Origin: Poronia punctata
Lineage: Eukaryota; Ascomycota; Sordariomycetes; Xylariales; Xylariaceae
NCBI GenBank assembly: GCA_022579005.1
Contig: MU401602.1
Span: forward strand, 35,747-99,746
Reading direction: 5' to 3'
Length of the DNA stretch: 64,000 bases
The translations under genes and the position numbers were made by a program. Positions 12,668 through 25,109 of the stretch are shown one piece after another (the first letter of the stretch is position 1; every line of letters starts with the position of its first letter). The notes below the pieces were generated by a model, which worked only from the letters and a program-made list of their open reading frames with translations, did no database searches and was not told the origin of the DNA.

Positions 12668-13906
12668 TCATGCGTCTACTTCCATCTCGGATTTGCGTCT
12701 ATACCATGCCACGAACTCGTCAATGACGCCGGGCCAGGCACCGTCCTCGCTCCAAAAACTCAAGGTCTCATCATCAACGCTCTTGAAGGCGAATTCGAGC
12801 GTCTGGTTCCACATGTCTCGATTCACAGACCTTTTCCAGTTCGCGGCAAGGAATTCTTTCCACTCCTGGAACCAGTCTATCTTGGTCGAAGCCCCCACCC
12901 AGCCCGGGCCTGGTTTTTTAAAAAGTGTTTCCCAATACACGAGTGCCATATCTAACGCTAGGGCCTTCTGGTCCTTTTCTTTGCCCGCCAGGAAAGAGTA
13001 TCGATACACCTTGCGGAAAAGGTCTCGGTCGGTTGCAAGGGAGCCAGTGAGGCGCTTCAAGTATGCTGCTTGGCTTTCCACGTCCGCGTCGGCACTACAC
13101 ACAACGATGCGTTTAGTATCAGCCGAGGCGAAGTTGACGGGCTCTTTTTGGTCAAATTAACCACGAGGGTGGTATTACGGCAACAGTCCACCCTTGAGAT
13201 CTGCTGAATAATGCGCATGAAGAAGAAAATGATGGGGAAAGCAATGGAAAGGTGATGGATGAAAATGAAGTCCTCACCCGACTTGTCTCCATCCGTTGAC
13301 GAAGCCTGTCCGTGTAATCTGGCCAATACTAGGAGCCTGCAGTAACTCCACGGCAACGAACAATGACGCATCTTCTAGCCCGACACCAATAGCTTGAAGG
13401 TATTCCATAGAAGAGTCGGCGCCGAGGGTATCATTGTCCCGGGCAGTCCGGAGCCTGTCAAACTGCTGGTTGAGACGGTCACCCGATGCCGTCCCCTGGC
13501 CACTAGCTGCGCGGTAGTACCTATAAGAACAAGCCCCTTGTTAACGGCAGGTTTCCTTTCCTAGGCATTGTTTCCCGCCCTCTGCGACTTTGGGGGTTAT
13601 TTAACCACACCACGCGGATATCAGGTTCAGGGAGAGGATGTCGACGTCTAGGGTGGTGGTGGAGAGACTAAGGGAGGGGCGGAGGGACGCGGGTTGCTGA
13701 ACGACTTACGCATCGAGAGCCTCGTTCACCTTGTAGGATGAGCTCTTCAAGAACTATTTGCCGCCGGCCCGGTCAGCACATGTGTAGGGCACTAGGTAAG
13801 AGGGCACTACGCCGAGTTTCACCTTAAGGGCAACTTTCTCAGATGCTCCAGTCACGGCAACAAAACTGGTAACAGCGCCTTTCTGCGCAGAAGTCTGCGG
13901 GGCCAT
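12668..13906 (-). CDS. DCN1: Defective-in-cullin-neddylation protein 1 (DCN1)
   Basis: Co-E3 that helps transfer Nedd8/Rub1 from its E2 to cullins, thereby activating SCF-type ubiquitin ligases. Four exons on the minus strand: 13906-13823, 13753-13710, 13520-13278, 13094-12668 (265 residues; 84 + 44 + 243 + 427 = 798 nt). Intron donors and acceptors are GTGAAA/TAG, GTAAGT/TAG and GTGAGG/TAG. Residues 1-45 form the UBA domain, with FVAVTGASEKVALKFLKSS split by intron 1. The remainder is the PONY/cullin-binding domain, with FRKVYRYSF, ALALDMALVYWETLF, FLAANWKRSVNRDMW and EDGAWPGVIDEFVAW, all hallmark segments. Length agrees with fungal orthologues (about 270). An in-frame stop inside intron 1 makes splicing obligatory there. 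Confidence 0.95.
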
Positions 13907-16134
13907 TGCAGTTATTCTTGAAGATAGTAGTACTCGAGAACCTCGGGGCAGCCCTCAAGGCACAGCGGTGAATAGACACAAGTCAATATGATATTATGTA
14001 TTGGAACCCACGCGCCAAGCGAGGATGGGAGTGATATGGTTCTGGTGTTAAGACCTGTGACTTTGGCTCGTGCGAGTTTCTGAGAGCAACGGTGCTGTCG
14101 AAGATGCTTATCTAGATAGTCACGGTCTGTGCTCGAAACGGCAAAGGGCGATAGAAGCGTGAATGTCCTTATATACCAGGATAGTTATCCCTTGCTTGTA
14201 GCAAAACTTTTGGATCTGAGTATCGTGGTTGCACAGTATGTAAACTGGAAGGGGTAGTCAAGGGACGGGTTTCACTGTATTCTAGGCATTCAAAAAGTCA
14301 GCAGAGGCACAATACAATACAATACGGTACATCGCAACAGAGTCCTTAAGTCGGTTCATGATCGATGGGTATTCTCTTGGTCCTTATTTCGAGGAGCAGC
14401 TGGGCCTTACAGGATTGAAATGTCTACGCCCCGGTTTGCTGGTTGTAATAGTCGCCTTTGTTTCCTGAGGTCGAAATGTATTACAGGTGCAAACAGACGT
14501 GCTACCACTACGGGCAGTCTATATGTGCTGATGCCATACATATGTGAGGTACTTGAGTTACCTATGTCATTGGCGGGGTCGGCGGGGTGGTTGCGATTGA
14601 ACCTAACTAGTAACTACCCTCTACCAGACATATCTCTTTTTATTAGTAAGGGTGTCTGATACACCTCAGGTACAGTAGGAGTTCAAAAGTTCCGAGCAGC
14701 ACGATGTTTTATACCAAAACTTAACATTTTTGACTGCTTATAACCCTTTCTTTATAATAAATAAAAAATAATAAAAAATATAATAAAATAAAGGAAAATA
14801 AAACATTTATTTTTATAACCGGTACTTTTTTTTAGTTAACTTTTTAGTAAGATATAGACAATTTAAGCAAGTACTATTTTTAAAAAATATCTTTTTTGCT
14901 TTAATTAATTAAATAAAATAGCTATTAAAACAAATAAAGTGTTATTAAATAGAAAATAAAAATCTCTATTTTATAGTTAATAACTTACAATTATTATTTG
15001 TTATATTCTATTTTTCATAAATTTCCTAACATAAAATTCTTTTTTTACTTTTGCTAAAACATATAAACTGGTACTGTATGTAAGTAACGGACTAATACCT
15101 ACGGTACCTTATGTACCTAACCTCAAGATTTGGAAACCACGGTAGGGACCTCCTACTTACCAGACAGTTTTAGTGCTAACCTTAACAAACATTGGACAGG
15201 CACGACAGGGTGCCAGGTAATATATACGCCCAACCTGCCTTAGGTACCTTACGCTTTAGCTACAAGTACATAATGTACGGGGGGTCCACAGCTAGAAACA
15301 TGTAGAGGGGTTTCTACATCGTAAGTGTTGAGCCGCTACCTTAGGTTAGTAGATAAAGTACCTCATATATAGGCCAATATTTATAACAGTCAGTTTGAGA
15401 ATGTCTGTTAAAAGGACAAGAACTGAGGACATGTACAGCAGCATATATGTATTAAATAGGCCCTCGTCCCAAGTCCTAGCGACCAGGAGCAGGGATACGG
15501 CAGTCCACACTTCTGTCTTGCTCGGTGATTTGGTTCTTACCTATGCCCCTGAGGCTATCCAACAACCAGAGCCTACTGTCATACCACCTGGTTGTTCTGC
15601 GTTGACATGCACGTGTGTTCTTCTGCGTGCACTTATCTAATATGCTGCTCTTAAAATTAGCACTGTAACGGTAGGTATCCTAGAGAACAACTTTATCTAC
15701 ATATGCAAAGGGCATGGACGTTCTTATATAACTTTATGGGCCCCATAAAACACGACGGTAACGTCAACTTGAGTTTATTGCGCCTGTTCTTAAAGCGAAA
15801 ACGAATATATATTAGCATGGATCAAGTGACAGTAATAGCAATATCAGGGTATCGTGATCAACCTGGAGCTCCCGGCTATGCTAGGACTGAAAATAAAATT
15901 GAAACACAAGGGGCAGCCAAAACTGAGGTGACATTGGAAATATGCTCCATAGTCAAGCCCCAAAAGGACAACATCTGCCCTGGAAATCCATCACAGCCTA
16001 GAATGAACCAGACTACCTGCTCCTCCGCTGCTATTACACCTGGTTCTCTTCCTTCCCCTATGCCTCTCTAGATCTGTTCACAATCTTCTACACTTTTGTT
16101 GTATATTGCCGCCTTCGCGAAGCCCGTGGGTTCC
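13907..16134. other. Long intergenic region upstream of DCN1 and downstream of MVP1
   Basis: It contains the DCN1 promoter side (13907 onward) and the MVP1 3' side. Frames at 14420-14659, 15395-15640 and 15703-16071 show no recognisable protein, codon pattern or splice extension. The centre is an AT-saturated block (14730-15075, listed separately). TACCTA and GGTACC runs occur around 15095-15250. Confidence 0.5.
14730..15075. repeat. Short AT-saturated block, likely degraded repeat
   Basis: An abrupt shift to nearly pure A/T with no coding potential, bounded on both sides by DNA of normal composition. Surviving C and G occur mainly in AGCT-type contexts, as in the large blocks after 30 kb. 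Probably a short transposon remnant mutated by RIP, but too degraded to classify. Confidence 0.55.
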
Positions 16135-18937
16135 CTACTCTCCGAGGGGCATGCCTTCTAGCTCGTCAAGGAGTCGCCTCCAGTTATCGGCCAGCATCTC
16201 CGAGTATTTAACCCGCTCCTGGGCCCAATCTTGGTTCCATCGACTAACGTGATACTGTGTCTGCTGGAAGTAGATCAGTTCATCCCGAATACATTCCTTG
16301 ACGAAGACGGATCGATTGTGCTGGTTGACAATGGATTCCTTATCCTGCAGAATCGTTACCAGATTAGTAAGCCAACCAGGATAAAGGCACGTGTCCTTGT
16401 GGTGCATCTACCAACCTTGATGATGGCCTCGACCACTTTCTCCTTCTCACCAGGCTTGAGAGTCCCTTCAGGTTTCGTTCGCAGGTTGGCCAGTTTAGCT
16501 TCGTTGGCTTGGATTCGCCGTTCCAAGTACGGGATATTGTCCTTGTCTAATCTCTCCCGTCGATCGAACATGTCGCGGACACTCACCAGCGCATCCCGCT
16601 GCTTCTTGAGGTCCTCGAGAACCCCACTCTCCCACGCCTTGCTTTCATCTTCCATCAACGACTGGGTAGTCCGCAAGTGCTTGCTCATGGCCACTAAACC
16701 GTCGTTCAGAAGGGGTACGTCATTTGTATCCGTCGCATACGTGTCCGCGCTGGTTTCTGTTAGCGAAGCAAGCGACAGGGCTAGACGTGCGTGATCCGCG
16801 GCCACGCCTTCACTTCGCTTTACTAGACGATCCAGGATATTGCATGCTATTATATAGAGCTCCGCCGATCGTCTGACCCCTTGTCGTGTGCGGTCAAAAA
16901 GGTCCTGGATTGTTGGGGGAAGCGAGTCTTCCAGACCAGGGGGAAGAGGCCGCCCAGTGAACTCGTCCACCACCGAAACTGCTGCTTGTTTGCGCCACAC
17001 GGATAGTTCCTACGGAGCGTTAGCAACCAATGAGCGTCATGTTTCATCCAGCCTTTCATTTATCTTCATCGGATGAAGATGGGTGTAGGGTTTCTCATTT
17101 CTCTCCTGCGCATCATCACCTTGTTTGGGGGCCCTGAACATACCGTAGGTACTGTGAGAAACATGAGGACCAGCTGTTCTTGTCCTAGGACGGGATGGCG
17201 GACTATGGCGTTCAGAAAACGCGCCAGACCACGCCTCCGCTTCTCGATGAAAGCACCGTCGTTGGAGAGGTGGTTCCCGTTGACAGCCACCCGCTTGGGT
17301 GGTAGCAGAGGCAGCACACGGAAAGGATACCGCTTGTGCAAACAGTCTAGCAACCAGACAAAGTCGCTGTATCTGCGAATGACCTTGCTGCCTCGCCTCA
17401 AGCTCGTGACCTCGTAGTTGTGATGTTGGAACATGAATATTCCTTCCTTCTCCGGCATTAAAGCGACAGTGATGTTTTCCTCGACAATATTGCCAGTTCG
17501 AGGGCCGCTGATAGTCCGGCTATGGCCGGCAGGTGTATCCCCGCCAGGACTGGCGCCACCCCGTGTGCCGTCGTTGCCGTTGCCACCACCAAATGGACTT
17601 GTGACGAGACTTTGTGCGGTTTCACCGAAACCCTCGGGGCTGTCGCCGTTCCCACCGAAGTAACCCCAGCCAGGGGTGTTCGACGGGGCGGAGCCACCTG
17701 ACTGGGATCCGGAAGCACTGGGGAGCGATGTTGTGGTGAAGTTGGAGGTCGTGCGAGAGTGAGTCTCCGGGTCGGCAAAGCTGCTATATCCATTCGTAGT
17801 TTGGGCTGTGGCATTTGGGCGGCCGAGACCATTGGCATTAGGCGTCGCAGCGTGGATGTGATGCCGGTGCACGTCAGGCGTATTCCAGGGATCCTCTTCG
17901 GGGTTGTCCATTGACGGCTTGCGGGCGCGGTTAACTGAGGCTGGGGGCGTTTCGGGACGCTGGGGTGGCTTCGCAGCTAGTTCAGCGGTAGCGGCGGGGA
18001 AATCAGGTGCACCGTCTCTGGTCTGATGATTGTTCGCGTTGTTGGGTTTCGCGTTTTTGTCAGTATCGGCGGATGACGATAAATGGGGCTCGGGCAAGTC
18101 TATCATTCGACGTATCAGCGAATAGCGTCCCCGCAGAGCGTGGGTGGTGATATAGCGCTCCAGCACCGTTTACAGCCGCGGGCACAACTACGACATGATC
18201 AAACATTCATGTGTTTGGCATCTTCCATCCTCTGTTCCAGTCTGATGTTGGGCGACTGTTTGGCGACACAGAGTTACGAAATTGGCACGGTATACCCAGA
18301 GGGCCGGAACAGCATGCCAACAAGCACGCAAATAAGAGCAAACAAGTCTCATGGTGGAAGAGGTGGGATGGAGATGCATGGGCTATCGCGTACAGTAAGG
18401 CGAGGAGGATAATAGGACAATTCACGACTTACTCCTTCTTCTCTCGTCAACACTGTCGAGACTTAATGTGTCACCCTCCTGGGCCAGCGCAATGAGCACT
18501 AACATCACATTGAACTCGTCACGACCAAGCGTCACGTCGCCACCTGAAGGCGCAATAATATTCATGACGCGAACCTGCTGATCAGCGTCCAACCTGGCGG
18601 CGGCTAGGGTTTTAGCGACGCCTGCCGATGTGAGCATACGACTACCCCTTCCCTCTTGCGAAATGGCATCGTCGAAAGCTTGGACGTAGCTGTCGGGGAC
18701 TTGAACTCCGGCTAGCAGCCCGCGTAGAAGTTCGGCACGCGACTGTTGCTTCCGGGGTGTAGGCATGTCCCAAGGCGATCGCTCATCGTCGTTGTCGTTG
18801 AATAGGGTATCCGAGGTGGACCGATTCAGTGAACCATTGTCGTCGTCGTCGAAGAGCGAGATCCGTGATTTAGCGTCCATGGTGCCATGGTTCACGGATG
18901 GAGAATCGTCTGTCGGCGATGAGCCGAAGAGAGACAT
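16135..18937 (-). CDS. MVP1: Sorting nexin MVP1 (SNX8-like), PX and BAR domains
   Basis: Membrane-binding sorting nexin that recycles cargo from endosomes and supports vacuolar protein sorting. Four exons on the minus strand: 18937-18433, 18099-17144, 17009-16416 and 16344-16135 (754 residues). Introns are 333, 134 and 71 bp; the last has a clean TACTAAT branch site. Residues 1-170 form the N-terminal region opening MSLFGSS, with the conserved LLAGVQVPDSYVQAFDDA. Residues 170-370 are a low-complexity Ser/Gly/Pro linker with EEDPWNTPD. Residues about 372-485 form the PX domain, with the phosphoinositide-binding RRYSDFVWL and PLLPPKR. Residues 490-754 form the helical BAR-like region (ELSVWRKQAA to the NWRRLLDELEG end). 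The 333-bp first intron is long for this genome; its acceptor was chosen because it restores RRRNLPEP in phase. Confidence 0.94.
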
Positions 18938-20145
18938 GACGCGTTGAGGAGAGAAAGTAGGGGAGCCTTGTATATATATGTGTCAATGTCTGGGTGTGCG
19001 TATGTTCTGCTGTTTTATGCTCCGTGGGGGTTTGGTATTCAATGTAGGCTTCTAGATACAATCATCTTTATTACAATGTATTGATTTCGGGCGACGGATA
19101 TGGGCGGGGAGAGAAGATGAGGTGATAGTAATATTCACCAAAGTCGCTCCCAACGCGAACGCCAAGGGATTGGTTCGCCTACCTCCGATCTAATATTAAA
19201 ATGTTGATGCTCGAGACAGGTTAATATGAGTGGTAGGTAGGTTGGTTTATACTCGTAGGTACTTAGATATGAGGCAGTATCTGGAGCGCCTCACTACTCG
19301 TACCTTACCTACTACTCGTAGGTACTCGTAAATGGATTGTCCGGCCCAGGGAGGCATCCTACAGTATACATACTTAAGTTTCACGAACATACGGTAGGTA
19401 TTCCAGCATCTCTATGGACAAAATGCAACCTTTGGGAATCCATTACCTACTTGGGGGATCCACCCTTGGTGGGCCCTACCCTTCGAAGTTCGCTGCGCTC
19501 AGGGGGCTTGGTAGGGATAGAAAGTTGAAAAAGCCTCGTACTCGTAAACTCGGGCGCTCCAACCCACCACATATTACATGTAGAAGTCATTTCGAGTCTG
19601 GCTATTGCTGCCTGTTTAAAAATAAAAATAAAACCGGTGCGTACTCGTACCAAGGCATATGAAGTTAACTACAAATCAATACCTACCAAGTAGGGTACCT
19701 ACTTATCTAAGCCGCCTGCTAACTTAACATGTCTTCTCTGCCTAAAGTACCTTTGACAAACATAGGCAAGCTACAGAAAAGTTCAAGGAGACGAGAGCAT
19801 TCATATACGAGTAGTGTAGCACATCTCAATGCAGGCAGCAGGGTCCGGGGTATGCCGTGTTGCATTTTATCATATTCATGCTACTTCGGCATTGACGTCA
19901 ACAAAATTTGACAGACAGAGTCTATTCCCTTCATTTTGCACTCTGCAAACGCCTCATATAACCCATCTGAGGCCTAGCACTTACGTCGCACGGCCATCTA
20001 TTTCGGATATACCGGTCGTGCGTTTTGTTTGGAAAACTTGAACATCACTTGTAGAACAGTAAGACGCCCAGTTTTGTGTTCACCAGGAAAAACTTTATTC
20101 TATCTACCGCCACCCTTCATCTTCTCCCGTGGACGCACACGTACC
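18938..20145. other. Divergent promoter region between MVP1 and LIG4
   Basis: The two genes start back to back, so both promoters lie in these 1.2 kb. No gene is seen. TACTCGTA occurs at least five times (about 19248, 19294, 19310, 19322, 19532 and again near 19640), mixed with TACCTACC runs. A pyrimidine-rich leader lies directly upstream of LIG4 (20085-20140). Confidence 0.55.
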
Positions 20146-23100
20146 ATGAGCACTACAAGCCGCGCCTCTCAACAAAAGCGCGACCCTGGCGCTTTTGAGG
20201 AAGAGGCGAGACAATACTCCGTGGGTGGCCACACCCTCGCAGAGTTGGACCAAAAGTATAGGCTCTCCTCTCGACATAATGATAATATTAGTAGTTATGT
20301 CTAACGTTTCTTGACAGATACCCGAACAGGCCGAGGAATCATGCCAAGACTCTGTTCTTCTTCGAGTTGTGTCAAGGCCTTTTCGAACCTCTGAGCGCAA
20401 ACAAAAAGCAACCTCCCAGACTCAGGGTTCACAGGACGAACCAGCTCACCCCACATGAGTACCGTCGCCGTACTATCGAGCGTTTTATCTCCAGATGGCG
20501 TTCCGAGGTCGGCAACGACATCTTTCCTGCCCTGCGCTTGATCCTACCCAATTCTGACCGCGAGAGGGGTGTCTACGGACTTAAAGAGAGCGCCATCGCT
20601 CGCCTATTAATCAAACTCATGGGTATCGACAAGCACTCGGAGGACGCGCAGAGCATTCTGAAATGGAAACAGCCAAACCTATCTACCACAGCTGGCGACT
20701 TCGTTGACAGATGCTACATTGTCCTATCCAAAAGGGCCATGCGTATAGACCCCGGCGGTATGCGCATCGCCGATGTTAACGAGATGCTGGAAAAACTCTC
20801 GGCCGCTTCCGGGGAAAAACAACAGTTGCCCATATTTGAAAACTTCTACCAGCGGATGAATGCAGAGGAACTAAAATGGCTTCTCCGCATCATTCTTAAG
20901 CAAATGAGAATGGGCGCCACCGAAAGGACAATCCTCGAGCTGTGGCATCCGGATGGACAGAGCTTGTTTGACGTGTCTTCAAGCCTTCGAAGGGTATGCT
21001 GGGACTTATATGACCCGAAGATCAGACTCAGCGGCGAGCAGACTGGCGTTGCCTTGATGCAATGCTTTCATCCTCAACTTGCGCATTGGGAGATGGCTGC
21101 TTCGTTTGATCGAATCGTCGAGAAGCTAAACTCGTCGACACGGGACACAGTTGGCAACAATAACGAATTCTGGATCGAGGAGAAGCTGGATGGTGAGCGG
21201 ATGCAGTTACACGTACTCGAAGACCCCAGTCTTGCTGGAGGCAAGCGGTTTCACTTCTGGTCGAGAAGGGGTACAGATTATACATATTTATATGGGAAAG
21301 GAGTGTGTGACGAAGAGAACTCTTCACTAACACGGCATCTCAAGACCGCCTTTGCCCCGGGTGTACGGAACATAATTCTGGACGGTGAGATGCTCGTCTG
21401 GGATCCTCTGCTGAAGAAAGTCATGAAGTTCGGTACTTTGAAATCCGCTGCTCTTGAGGGTGTATGGAACCCGCACGGACGTGATGCGCCTCAGCCTCTG
21501 TTTATAGTATACGACATCGTATTCTTGAACGATCGACCGTTGACGCAGTATACACTGCGCGACAGACGGAACGCCCTCGTCAAGGCCGTTCCTGGGGTGT
21601 CTAGACGGCTCGAGGTCCATAAACACGTCGTGGCTACTGGCCCTGACGAGATAGAGCCAATGCTCCGCAAGATTGTTTCCGATTCGTCAGAGGGCCTGGT
21701 TCTGAAGAACCCCAACTCTGTATACTCTGTTGGTCAACGCCCCTCCGACTGGATCAAAGTCAAGCCGGACTACATGGACGGGCTTGGGGAAAATGTCGAC
21801 GTCGTCGTTATTGGTGGATACTACGGCTCAGGCCGGCGCGGCGGTAGACTGTCCTCGTTCTTGTGTGGACTTCGCGTTTCGGAGGCCGACATCACGTCTG
21901 GTGCGCATCCAGAGAAGTGTTACAGCTTCCTCAAGGTTGGTGGTGGTTTTGCTGCTGAGGACTATGCAGAGATTCACCATCTAACTCAGGGCAAGTGGAA
22001 GGAGTGGGACCCCAAAAGGCCCCCTAGCAAATATATCCAACTTGCTGGAGGAGAGAGATATCAATATGAGCGGCCCGACGTGTGGATTCGCCCTAGCGAG
22101 TCCGTAGTCCTCGCCGTCAAGGCAGCAAGCTGCGAAGAGACTAGCTCGTTTGCAAGTCGGCTCACGCTCCGGTTTCCACGCTTCAAGAATCTAAGACAAG
22201 ATAAAGGCTGGGACCAGGCATTGGACTACGAACAATTCGAAGAGCTAGTGGCTGAAGGCAAGAAGACGCAAGAGTTTAGGATGGAAAAGAAGAAAAGGAA
22301 CACAACTAAGAGAGTCAGAAAGGAGGTTGTTATAGCTGGTCAGGACAAGAGCCCTGCCGCGTTTGTGCAGCCGAAAGGCAGAGTCTTCGATGGCCTCGAG
22401 TTCTGCGTTCTTACAGAGTGCACGAAGCCGGAGCGGAAATCCAAAGCCCAGTTAGAGGCCCTAATCAAAGACCATGGCGGGAAACTATCGCAGCACGCAA
22501 AGTCTGGCGCCAGTATGGTACTAATTGCAGAGAAGAAAGTTGTGAAAGTTGCCAGCCTTATCAAAGCCGGGGAGGTGGACATCGTTCGACCCAAGTGGCT
22601 ACTGGACTGTATTTCTCAAGGGCCCGAGGGCTTCGTCCTCCCCTACGAGAGAGATCACTTGTTTCATGCGCGTGGCACTACGGCAGCTGCCGCAGACGAT
22701 AACACGGATGAATATGGGGATAGTTATGCGCGGAGCCTAGACGCCCAGGAGCTCAGACAGTTACTACGAGACATACCCAAGGAAAAAAGATCAAATACGA
22801 ATTTTGATAAAAGAAGCTTTGCCGAACAGCTCACCGAGCACGGTCATGAACTCGGAGAGATGCGAAGCCGACTGTTTAGAGGCATGACTATCTACTTTGC
22901 AGGGGCCGATAAGGTACCCGAGATACAGACCCTTCAATTCAGCAACTGGATAAAATTTGGCAACGGGTCCGTAGTGGATACTTCAAGCGGCAAGCCCATT
23001 ACGCATGTCGTGGTTTTGAGTAGGGACGAGGCTGAAGGAAGTCAGACTGCCACGCTGGCCCGGTCCATAAGTAGTTCATGGAAGCCGCTGCCAAGGGTTG

Positions 23101-23174
23101 TATCGCAGCATTGGGTTTCCGATTGCTGGACAAATCGGACCATCCTAGACGAGGGAAGATATGCGCCCTCGTAA
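20146..23174 (+). CDS. LIG4: DNA ligase IV, ATP-dependent
   Basis: Joins double-strand breaks in non-homologous end joining, in the nucleus, with an Lif1/XRCC4 partner. Two exons: 20146-20255 and 20318-23174 (988 residues). The 62-bp intron restores the conserved KYPNRPRNHAKTLFFFELC. The N-terminal DNA-binding domain covers roughly residues 40-280. The adenylation domain holds motif I EEKLDGERM, with the AMP-accepting lysine near residue 326, then FHFWSRRGTDYTYLYG, ILDGEMLVWD, EGLVLKNP and DWIKVKPDY. An OB-fold follows. Two BRCT regions are at the C-terminus, the first starting PKGRVFDGLEF and the second ending WVSDCWTNRTILDEGRYAPS. All nucleotidyltransferase motifs are intact and the length fits the family. 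It converges on FUR1 with 102 bp between stop codons. Confidence 0.97.
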
Positions 23175-23276
23175 AGCACACAGCGGCACAAGATCGCTGA
23201 GCCATAGTACCCGGCTAAGTCTGACCGGTATCGGTGCCGTAACATGGCATCCCACGGACTTTCACCCGTCCGAACT

Positions 23277-24123
23277 TTATTTCCCGATGGTGAGGAAAAT
23301 TCGGTCGCCTATGTCACCCACGCCTGGTTTGAGCATTCCCTTGGCGGTCAACTCTGTATCTACGCCTGCCACCCAGATCTCAACAGCATCGGGCCATTCG
23401 GCTGCCGCGCGACACACGCCTTCGACTGCAGCGACAACAGAGAATACCACAATTTTCTTCACGCCCCATTCCTTAAGCGTCTGGATAGCAGCAGCACATG
23501 TACCACCGGTAGCTATAACAGGGTCAACGACGATAGCAAGGCTGGAAACGTGAGCGCCGGATGCACTGTTCCCGGTATGGTTGGGTAGGTTGTTGTAGTA
23601 TTCGACGGGCTCGAGGGTGCTTGGCTCACGATATAGTCCAAGGTGATGTACGGGCACAGGTGTTGGCAGTAGCGTTTGAATGGCTTGTGCGTAATGTCAG
23701 CCGGGGCTCATATGGGAGTTAAGGGGCCAGGGACAGAGGCGGAGCCGCGCAGAAACAGACCTTCGACCATAGCCAAACCAGACCTCAATATGGGTACTAT
23801 GGAGATCTCTTGGGGATGAACTGAGGTCGTTGTATACTCGTACCCAATAGGCGTCTCCGCCTGTAGCATCGGAAACGTTTCATATGTCAGTCCAGGAGAT
23901 GTGAGGGCAACCTCTAGAGGCAAGGGCGGGGCAGACGATAACATACCCGGGGGCCGTCGACGGGGGTCAAAGCGGAAGCCAAGGCCTCGCAACCGATAAT
24001 CAGGCCAATGTCGTGAACAAGGGACTTGACTTCTCGGGCATCTGTCTCCTTAGACCGAAGACGACTGAGCTTTGACAGCAGACATGGGTGTTTTGACACG
24101 TGAACGTTAGGCGGCAGCGACAT
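23277..24123 (-). CDS. FUR1: Uracil phosphoribosyltransferase
   Basis: Converts uracil and PRPP to UMP in pyrimidine salvage; also the enzyme that activates 5-fluorouracil. Three exons on the minus strand: 24123-23947, 23860-23761 and 23683-23277 (227 residues). Exon 1 carries MSLPPNVHVSKHPCLLSKL. Exon 2 carries GYEYTTT and VPILRSGLAMVE. Exon 3 completes it with VPVHHLGLYRE, the PRPP-binding VVDPVIATGGTCAAAI and the C-terminal GDIGDRIFLTIGK. Intron 2 has a weak donor (GTCTGT) and an AAG acceptor, but only this choice restores the conserved sequence across the junction in phase. The linker before SSLAIVVDP seems a little shorter than in relatives I recall. Tail to tail with LIG4. Confidence 0.95.
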
Positions 24124-25109
24124 GATGTAAATGGTGGGGCTTCAGCTGGGAATTATGTAAACTGAGACGACGGACAGGGAAAGAGTCACTTCGTTAAAGA
24201 CAGAAAACACCTTTCATAGATAAAAGAATAGCGGCTAGAATCTTACATATGATGCCTCGAGAGAGATGGTAATACTGTAGGGAGTGAAAGAGTCGAGGGG
24301 GTTGAGGTTGGTAAAGTGAGATGGTCTACTGGTGTTCAGACCACGTTATCCACATGTACCTAATCCTACCTTATAGGTTATTATGACTACCTAACATACG
24401 GTAGGGAGTTGGCGCAGCGGTGCAGCTGGGCCGGAACTCGGATCCAACCCTGAATTACGGACTCCCGTGTCAGTCGAGACTTGTCAAATGGAACGTTTGA
24501 TAGGAGGACAACTTCTAAAGGGCGGGGAGATAGATACGAGCAGGTAGAGGCGGGGAGTACCCCGCGGTGCGGCTGCCCTAGTCTACACCTAGGTTAGCGT
24601 AATCGGTGCGCCTGTTTGTCTTTACTTGTACTCGTATGTTGCGGATATGTAGCCTGCCTAGAATAAGACAAAAAATGAGTATGGCCCTAGTTTCTTAATA
24701 AAATAACATATATATATCTTTTTTAATTATTACTTTGATTTTTTAATGTTAAAGAATAATTATAAAGCTTTTTATATAGGTTTATATAGCTTTAGCTTTA
24801 AATTTCCCTTTATAATAAGTATATATTACTTTTTTATTTAAATAAGTATTTAAATGCTTATTATAGGCCCTATATTTATTTGTGCATATATAGTTACATA
24901 TTCCTATGTTTACATAAATACCCCCTATCCTTACACAGTCGTGACAGTCTACGAGATAGAAATCTAAGCACTAAGATAACAGGTAGATAAGTATCTATTG
25001 AACTTTTTACTACGTTACAGGAGCGGGTTAGCCCGACGCGAGATGCGCCGTTTAGTCTAGACTGGTAGCAAGGTAATAAAGCCGTTAAGTCTTTAGGCAT
25101 TGGTCCATT
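24124..25109. other. Intergenic region between FUR1 and the fluoride exporter
   Basis: The genes diverge, so both 5' regions are here. No coding sequence is seen. A tRNA-like phrase near 24412-24440 (TTGGCGCAGCGG) has no partner arms. The stretch 24665-24905 is AT-saturated and listed separately. Confidence 0.5.
24665..24905. repeat. Short AT-saturated block
   Basis: About 240 bases of nearly pure A/T set in normal DNA. Surviving C and G are mostly within AGCTT/AAGCT contexts, the same signature as the large AT-rich blocks. Interpreted as a small RIP-degraded repeat remnant. Confidence 0.5.

Noticed and set aside
15703..16071. 122-codon frame upstream of the MVP1 3' end
   Set aside because: No recognisable motif, no splice extension and mixed low-complexity content; treated as chance.
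20146..24123. LIG4 and FUR1 as an overlapping functional pair
   Set aside because: They converge with 102 bp between stops and have unrelated roles; tight spacing alone does not imply co-regulation.
24405..24470. tRNA-like phrase TTGGCGCAGCGG upstream of the fluoride exporter
   Set aside because: No T-loop consensus and no acceptor-stem pairing could be found.
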